Below are positions 57,183-64,000 of a stretch of DNA of 64,000 nucleotides, one piece after another (the first letter of the stretch is position 1; every line of letters begins with the position of its first letter). The DNA comes from Austropuccinia psidii (taxonomy: Eukaryota; Basidiomycota; Pucciniomycetes; Pucciniales; Sphaerophragmiaceae), in the NCBI GenBank assembly GCA_023105745.1, contig JALGQZ010000001.1, forward strand, positions 70,745,491 through 70,809,490, read 5' to 3'. Made by a program: the position numbers and the translations under genes. Under the pieces are notes generated by a model. It worked only from the letters and a program-made list of their open reading frames with translations. It was not told the origin of the DNA and ran no database searches.

Positions 57183-58980
57183 TGTGTTTGAGGGTAATAC
57201 TTATATTTAATTTTTAAATCTTTTTTTTTTTTAAAAAAAAATTTATATCTTGATTAAATTATTATTATTATCATTTTGAATTAATAAAATATTCTTTTTT
57301 TCAATTTTTCATTAAATTATGATTAATTATAATAAAATCATTTCAATTAAATTAAATTAATATTATTATTATTATTAGATGATAAAATTAATAAATAATC
57401 TTACTTGTGAAATTTTTTATTTATTAATACTAAAGTAACAATAATTAAAATTGAATTATTTTAATTTTTTTTTTATTTAAAAAAAACAAAAAGAAAAGAA
57501 AAAAAAATAAACAAACCAATAACAAAAAAAAAAGGTTTAATTAAAAATTTTAAAAAAAATTATAATTTTTTAGTTTAAATAAAATAATTTAATCTTTAAA
57601 AATAATAATAATAATAATTAAAAAAAAAAATTAAAATTTTATTTATTATATAAAAAAATTTTTTCTTTTTAAAAAATATTTGAATTTTAATTTAAAAAAG
57701 CTTATTAATTTTAATAATGAATTATTTTAAAAAAATAAAAATAAAAATAAAAATAAAAATTAAATATTTAAGAATTTATTTTTAAATTTAAATTAATGAT
57801 TTTTTATTATTTTTGAATAATTAATAATAATATTTTAATCAATTTAAGAAGAAAAAAAAAACTTAATTAATTAATTAATTAATTAAAATTATTTAAAATA
57901 AAAATAAATAAACATTATTTAAAAGAATTAAAATTAAAAAAAAAAACTTAATTAAATAAATTTATTTTTTATTATAATATTAAATAAAAGAATTAATTAA
58001 TTAATTGACTTTAATCATTCCTTTAAAAAATAAAAAAAATCAGAAAAATAAATTTCATATAAAAAAAAAAAAAATTAAAATTAAAATTAAAATTAAAATA
58101 AAATTTAAAATTAAAAAAAAAAAAAATTATAATAATTTTTATTCTTATTTTTTTATTTATTTATTAATTTTAACTTAAAATAAAATATTTTAATATTTAT
58201 TTAATTTTTAAAATAAAAAAAATTCTTTTATTTTTTTATTTTGTTTTTTGAATTTAATTTATATATTTAGAAAAAAAAAAAGAATTTTTCCTTTTTTTTT
58301 CTTTTTAATTTTAAGTTTTACTTTTTTTTTTTTTATAAAACTATTATATTAATAAAAAATTATTTAATAAAAATAAGAAAATTATTATTATTATTATTAT
58401 TATTATTATTTTAAGTAAGAAATTATAATAATTTTTTTTCTTTGTAAATTTTATAAACTATTTTTAAAAAACAAAAAAAAAATAAAAACAAAAAAAAATA
58501 AAAAAAAAAACCTCTTTTTTTTTATAAGAAAAGAAGTTTTTTTTATTTAATTTACTAAAAAAAAATGATATTTTTTTATTTTATTTTATAATATAATAAT
58601 AAATTTAGAATTTCAAATCAGATATTTAAGTTTATTTTCTTGATATTTGTTATTAAACTTATTAAATATATATATTAAATTTCTATTATTTAACTGATAG
58701 TTTAGTTTAGTTTATTAAAAGAAATCAAATAATTTTAAAATCTTATTCAAATTAAAAACTTTTCTTAAAAATATTTAAATTTATTTTAAAAATATATTCA
58801 TCTCAATTAATATTTTTTTTGAACTTTGAATAAAATGATTTTTACCTTTTTTTGTTTTCAAAAAATAAACAAAAGATCTCATCAATAATTTTTTAATAAT
58901 AAATTAATCAAGATTTTAAAAGAACTTTACTAATTCAAAGAAAAATCTAACCTTTTTTTCTTATTATAAATTTGGTTTTG
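52981..58980. repeat. Extreme AT-rich low-complexity tract
   Basis: About 6 kb almost free of G and C, made of poly-A and poly-T runs (for example 53300-53321, 54641-54660, 54959-54983), (TTA)n near 54860-54883 and 58381-58412, (AAATAAAT)n at about 55208-55312, and (AT)n at 57000-57015, 57094-57109 and 57149-57177. No coding frame is credible. Homopolymers of this length are also error-prone in assemblies. Confidence 0.85.
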
Positions 58981-59395
58981 GATCTATGTATTACTATCTT
59001 TGTAAAAATCAAAAATCAAAAATCAAAAATCAATTTTTCATATAGAATTGAGTCTTTTTAAGCAATATAAAGTTATTTTTACCATCAATTTGTCTGAATC
59101 CAACTCTTTTATGCTAGTACAATATAGTAAGGTTACATATCCTCAATCTAGAATGAAGTCATGAATGCTTTGGATGGTATTCATTGGTAGATTTTGAGAT
59201 TTTGTTTGTTGCAAACATTTGAATCTTCCATAAAACAGTGAAATCAAAATTTAAATGTGATAGTTTTAAATAATAATTTTTTGAATTTTAGAATTCACAT
59301 TCAAGCCAAAAAATTCGAACGAATTAAATAAAATTAAATTTTAAAAATTAAATTTTTTAAACGATTTACGAAAAATTTAAATTTAATTAAAATCG
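58981..59395 (+). other. Upstream region of the carrier gene
   Basis: GC content recovers here (CAACTCTTTTATGCTAGTAC at about 59099). It should contain the promoter and 5' untranslated region of the gene at 59396. No clear TATA box or other motif can be singled out in such AT-rich DNA. A short (AAAATC)n run lies near 59006-59032. Confidence 0.5.
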
Positions 59396-60934
59396 ATGAA
59401 TTTTAATTTTAATCAAGATGATGAAATCTTTAATTCTAATCAATTTAACTCATTTAGACCTTATAAAGATCAATTTAACAAAAAATTCGATCCAATCAAC
59501 TCAAATTTAATCAAAAATTTAAAATTTAATAAATTTCAAAATCAAACTAAATCAAAATTTAATTGGTTAAAATTTGATAAAAATCAATTAAATCATTCAA
59601 ATCATGCTAATTATCATGATAATTATCATCCTTATCACTTAAATCCACATCAAGATCAAGATTTAAATTTAAATTTAAATTTTAATGAAATCTTTAATAA
59701 TTCTTTATTAAATTTCATCTCAACAGGTTTAATCATGCCATTCGAAGTAGCTAAAACTTTATTACAATTACAATTCATTCCAAAAAATCAGCAAGAGCAG
59801 CATCCAAATCAGCAAGAGCAGCATCCAAATCAGCAGGAGCAGCATCGAAATCAGCAAGAGCATGAGCAAGATCAGCATCCAAATCAGCAGGAGCAGCATC
59901 CAAATCAGCAAGAGCATGAGCAAGATGATTTAAATCTTTAGTCAGTTTTTCAATTTTAATTTGAATTTTAACAAAAATTAATCTTTGATTTTTCGATTTC
60001 TAGTTTTACGCCAATAAATTCTCTCAATCTTGCCACATCCACCCATCAATCCACCCATCAATCCATTCATCAATCCACCCATCAAAATCAAAATGAAAAC
60101 TTTTTACCAATCTTGCCCAACAATTCAGTCACCGAGATGATAAAATCGCTATCAAATTTCCCTAATGAAGGCTTGTTATCTCTCTGGAAAGGCCATCTCA
60201 CCACCTTCTTAATCGATAATCTTTCTTCAAATTTACAACCCTTCTTCTTATCAAATCTAACTTGCTGGTTTGATTTAGATAATAATTTAAATTTACCCTT
60301 AGAATCTTTACATTATCCAGTCTTACCTTTATCATTATCTTTGACTTCTCATTTAATCACCGGCATTCTAATCTCCCCTCTAGATTTGGCTCGTACTAGA
60401 TTGATTGCTCAATCCTCAAAAAATTCATCCAAATCTTATTCGGGTCCTTGGGACGCTATATCTAATATTATTCAAAATGAAGGCGGTCTAAAATCTTTAT
60501 TCTTTCATCCTAATATCTTCTTTCCTACTTTATTAGATAACCTTTTACGTCCTTTATTTCATTTAACTATTCCAATCTTCATAGATAGATTCTTGTCTTT
60601 AAATCAATCTCATCATCCTCTTTATTATCATCTATCAGAACTATCCCTTTCAACTTTAAGCTTAGTATTCATCATTCCTATCGAAACCATTCGTAAACGT
60701 TTACAATTACAACCTAGAAATAACTTTAATCAAATCAAAACTTGCATTCAAATAAACCCGAATCCTTATAATGGTATCTTACATGCTTTCTATAAAATCA
60801 TCACTCAAGAACAATCAGGTTTATTGGCTCTCTATAAAGGTTTCAATCTAGGTTTAATGGCTAACTTGGTAGTCTTCTTTTTGGGTTTGATCGGTAAACC
60901 TAATGAAATCACAACCGGTTGGGCTGAAGTTTAA
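59396..60934 (+). CDS. UGO1: Ugo1-like mitochondrial carrier-family protein (two exons)
   Basis: Exons 59396-59940 and 60004-60934 give 491 residues after removal of a 63-nt intron (59941-60003). Three carrier signatures are visible: PFEVAKTLLQLQ at P115, PLDLARTRLIAQ at P307 and PIETIRKRLQLQ at P407. GLLSLWKGHLTTFLID and HPNIFFPTLLDNLLRP lie between them. Length and degenerate signatures fit Ugo1, the outer-membrane carrier relative that links Fzo1 and Mgm1 in fungal mitochondrial fusion (yeast protein about 500 residues). The N-terminus is Asn/Phe/Gln-rich, and an NQQEQHP and STHQ repeat region (about residues 131-210) is inserted between the first and second signature. The start ATG at 59396 is the first in the frame. 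It is the only credible host gene here. Another SLC25-type carrier is possible. Confidence 0.82.
59786..59927 (+). repeat. In-frame 21-bp coding repeat (NQQEQHP), about six units
   Basis: AATCAGCAAGAGCAGCATCC-type units encode NQQEQHP, with two longer units adding EHEQD. The repeat sits directly before the intron and is in frame, so copy number can change without breaking the gene. Confidence 0.9.
59941..60003 (+). other. 63-nt intron of the carrier gene
   Basis: The sequence reads CTTTA|GTCAGTTTTT ... CGATTTCTAG|TTTTACGCC. Splicing joins ...CTT TA to T TTT ACG and keeps one frame through to 60934; without it exon 1 stops at TAG 59939-59941. Size and signals are usual for a fungal intron. 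Confidence 0.85.
60038..60085 (+). repeat. In-frame 12-bp coding repeat (STHQ), four units
   Basis: TCCACCCATCAA is repeated four times (third unit TCCATTCATCAA) and encodes STHQSTHQSIHQSTHQ. It lies 34 bp after the intron and is unrelated in sequence to the 21-bp repeat before it. Confidence 0.9.
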
Positions 60935-61911
60935 ACTTTTCATTCATCATTGTTTTATAATCATCCTTTTGTACTTCTTATCAATCTCTTAGAGATTCTC
61001 TTCTTGGACTGGTCAAACTATTTTTGAAATTAATCAACTTGTTATTATCATTTCATTTATTTGACTCAACTTGACAAACCACTCCTATCAAACTTACTAT
61101 CAGTGCATGCTTTCATAATCATTCACAATACTCAATTCTAACAAAGGCCTCTATACCCATGGGCGGTTTTTAGGTGAGAAATTGTACTAAAGAAATCCCA
61201 ATATCATATTTTCATAAAGTATCACTTGAGCAATCAAACAACAAAAAACTGAGAAATAAACAACTCAACAAACAAAGCAGTCAAGTAAAAAAGTTCAAAA
61301 ATTACAAAAAACTTATCAACTGTCCACATCATTATCAGTTAACTCATGATAATCTAGTGTTCCAAATAAACATACCCAATCTTTCACACATACCAGTTTA
61401 TCAAAATGATGTGTGTCTGGCATCTAAGAATCTTCCTACCACCTAATAAAAGCTATTTGAAGGATGCTTTGATTATTGTGATAATCAAAAAGAATCTCAA
61501 AACCATTAAAAAAATATTGCTGAAAAATATCTTATCATAATTATCTCAAAAATTTCCAAAAGAAAAAAAATTTTAGAAAGATTTTTTTCTTTATTTTGGG
61601 AGTCATGATAAAATCATCTAAGCCCTTGTTTATATGTTTTTACCAATTTATGACCAAAAAAATACCATAAATTTATTTTTTCTTTTAATAAATATACATA
61701 AGCAGCTACATTTTTTTTTTTTTTGTTTTTTTAACAAAAAAATAAAATAAATTTCATCAGGTTAAGATTTAAGGGATTTTCTTTTTTTTTTTGGTTATAT
61801 TTTTTATTTATTTTATTTATTTATTTTTTATTTTTATTTTTTTATTTTTTCTTGAACATGAATAAAATAAGTTTTTTTTAAAAAAAAGGAAAAACAATTT
61901 TAAAAAAAAAA

Positions 61912-61954
<43 letters not shown>

Positions 61955-62340
61955 TGAAATCCTTTTTACTTTTAATAAAAAAAAAATAATTTTTAAAAAC
62001 TTTTGATTTTAAAATCTTGATTTTTTTTATATTAATTAAAATAAATTTATGAGGTTATTAATTTTAATAAATTGATTAATTTGAATAATTAGGCCTCAAA
62101 TTCTTTACATCAATTCATTTCCATAATTTGAGGGAAGGGAGGGGAGGAAAGGGGGGGGGGTGTGTAATTAACTATGATATTGAATTTTTTGTGCTTATTA
62201 ATTTTTATTGAGTTTTACCTCTTCTCTTAAATTTAATTTAATAGATATAGGAAAGGAAAAAAAAAAAAAAAAAATTAATTTAGTTTATTTATGAAGTAAA
62301 AAAATGTGAAAAAGGTTTTTTTTTTTTTTTTTTGGATGTA

Positions 62341-62378
<38 letters not shown>

Positions 62379-64000
62379 AAAAAAAAAAAAAATGGGGTTT
62401 TTGAGGGGTAACAAAAAAAAAATTAAAAAAATTGTTTTGGAAAGATTTAATAAAAAAGTTTTTTTTGGAATGAAATAATTTTTTGATTAAAAAAAAAAAA
62501 AAAAAGTTTAATTGAGAAATAAAAATATTTTTTGAATATTTTCTTGTGTTTTAAATTATTATTCAAATTGAAGAGAGGCTTGAGGAATTTAAGTAATGAT
62601 AAATAACCAAGAGGTTAAGATAAAACTACACTCAGGTGAATACTTTAAATCTGTTTATAAATAATACTTGAGCACAATTACTTCAGAATTGGAAGAAAAA
62701 TTGATTCAAATAAAAGGTGTGAAAATTATGAAGATACTTGGTATCATTGAAACAAAATTGATATTTCCTCATTCATCTCAATCACCATTAAAGAAAGATA
62801 ATCCTGCCAGTGGGGGTAGCAGGTCCAACCCAGGTCCAACCAGCCTTCCAAATTTCTATTATTATTTGGACATTTTCTCAGACATATTTTAAAGATTTGG
62901 AAATAATTCAAATAAAACAAATTGAATTATGTGGCTTCTTTAATTATTGATTAATCCTTTATTCCAAAATATTCTTTGAAACCAAAACTAAAGTATTTTG
63001 AATAAAGATTAAGTCAATAACAGTGAAATATTTATTTCTCTATTTATCAAAGACAGTAAATTTTTTATTTAATAAATATCAAATCTTTCTTTTAAGATTT
63101 TTTTATTTTGAATGTCTTCTTTTAGAGTTTGATATATCCCCAAATTAAATAATATTTGAATGAATTTTTTTTATTTAAAGAATTTCTAATAATCAAGTTC
63201 TATCACTAAAAAATTAAAACATAATATTTATTTTTAATTATTAATCTGCCCTGAAAGCTTAATTTCTATTGATTTAATTTTTTTAACACATTTTAAAATA
63301 TTGATATTCTTTTTTTAACAAATTGAAAGATATTTTTGAAATTCATATTAAATTTTTAAATAAAAAAGATATTATTCTAGAACCAAAAAATTAATTTATT
63401 ATATTTTTTCTATTCCTTTCATCCCTGAAATTTGATTTTTTTTTTTTTTTTTTAAAAAAAATGAGAGGAAATAATCTTTTGATTTTTCAAAAAATCTAAA
63501 ATGGAATAACTTTTAAACCTTTCTCTCATTATAGAAATAACTTTATAACTTTGATTTATTAAAAAAAATCTCTTATAATGTTATATAAAATATAATTTGT
63601 GAAAAAGTATAAAAATTAAATAATTTTTTTGATTATATTATTCTAAATTTTTATTTCCTTAAAAATAAGGATATTAATTAAAAAAGAATAATAAGTTTTT
63701 AAGAATTTAATTGGAATGAAATAAAAATTATTCTATTTTTTAATTTTTTTTTATTCAATTTCAAGATTAAAATCAAAAATTTTATTATAAATTTTCTACA
63801 TAAAAAATGGGGAAATAAATTTTTATTGATTTATAAAAATGATAGGTTTTAAATTAAATATTAATTTGATATTTTTTTCCAATTATTTATATAAATAATT
63901 ATATTTTTCAGATTTAATTTACTAAGCACAAACTTTTTATAAAATAGAAAAAAATTAATTCTCTAAAATTATCAATTTTCTTAAATTTCACTTTATAAGA
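60935..64000. other. AT-rich sequence downstream of the carrier gene
   Basis: No supported gene. The frame at 61174-61446 (90 aa) has no recognisable domain and lies in the 3' flank. Long homopolymers include T at about 61916-61953 and 62342-62377, and a G run at 62152-62160. A short GC-richer patch at 62807-62850 has the direct repeat CAGGTCCAACC and stands out from its surroundings, but I cannot assign it. Confidence 0.6.

Noticed and set aside
52981..58980. Mitochondrial DNA insertion or centromere
   Set aside because: No mitochondrial gene, rRNA or tRNA is visible, and AT-richness alone does not support a centromere.
61174..61446. 90-residue open frame as a small gene
   Set aside because: Its composition follows the local AT bias, there is no recognisable domain and no splice or promoter support, and it lies in the 3' flank of the carrier gene.

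Overview
The window is fungal nuclear DNA dominated by nested Ty3/Gypsy LTR retrotransposons. It ends in a very AT-rich tract that carries one ordinary host gene. The host gene has a 63-nt GT-AG intron, the retroelements have short introns, and the Gag/Pol families look from memory like those that fill the genome of the myrtle rust fungus Austropuccinia psidii. A rust fungus (Pucciniales), most likely A. psidii, is therefore my inference; no search was run.

Layout. 1-5265: the 3' half of a decayed chromovirus (element D: RT, RNase H, integrase, chromodomain, 3' LTR). 5266-6636: unassigned DNA ending in a terminal motif shared with solo LTR C. 6637-10416: a minus-strand LTR and leader of an element related to A, whose leader has expanded into about 3 kb of 10-bp tandem repeat. 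10417-17286: old unrecognised sequence without a supported gene. 17287-48441: four levels of nested insertion. Element A (plus, 724-bp LTRs, TSD TTTTT) is split by B1 (minus, about 1.42-kb LTRs, TSD AGGAA). B1 is split by B2 (plus, same family as B1, TSD ATGAC). B2 is split by an 1838-bp solo LTR, C (TSD AGGAA). Every boundary has TG...CA ends and an exact 5-bp duplication, so the order A, then B1, then B2, then C is directly readable. 48485-48950: a degenerate 32-bp minisatellite. 49180-59395: AT-rich, gene-poor sequence, extreme between about 53.0 and 58.9 kb. 59396-60934: a two-exon gene for a Ugo1-like mitochondrial carrier-family protein. 60935-64000: AT-rich sequence without a supported gene.

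How the elements work. A and D are chromoviruses with Gag, protease, RT/RNase H, integrase and a C-terminal chromodomain; both are broken. A also carries, on the opposite strand between pol and its 3' LTR, a spliced gene with a Zn2Cys6-type cysteine cluster. The B family has an unusual expression layout. A leader intron starts about 45 nt after the 5' LTR, and its removal appears to create the first start codon across the exon junction. A second 68-nt intron then decides between two overlapping reading frames: a compact spliced protein, or the Gag frame that leads into a long zinc knuckle-protease-RT-RNase H-integrase frame. B1 is nearly intact; B2 has several stops and a frameshift.

The most interesting candidates are the splice-created start codon and overprinted frames of the B family, the antisense zinc-cluster gene of A, and the phased A-tract satellite that seems to have grown from a retrotransposon leader.
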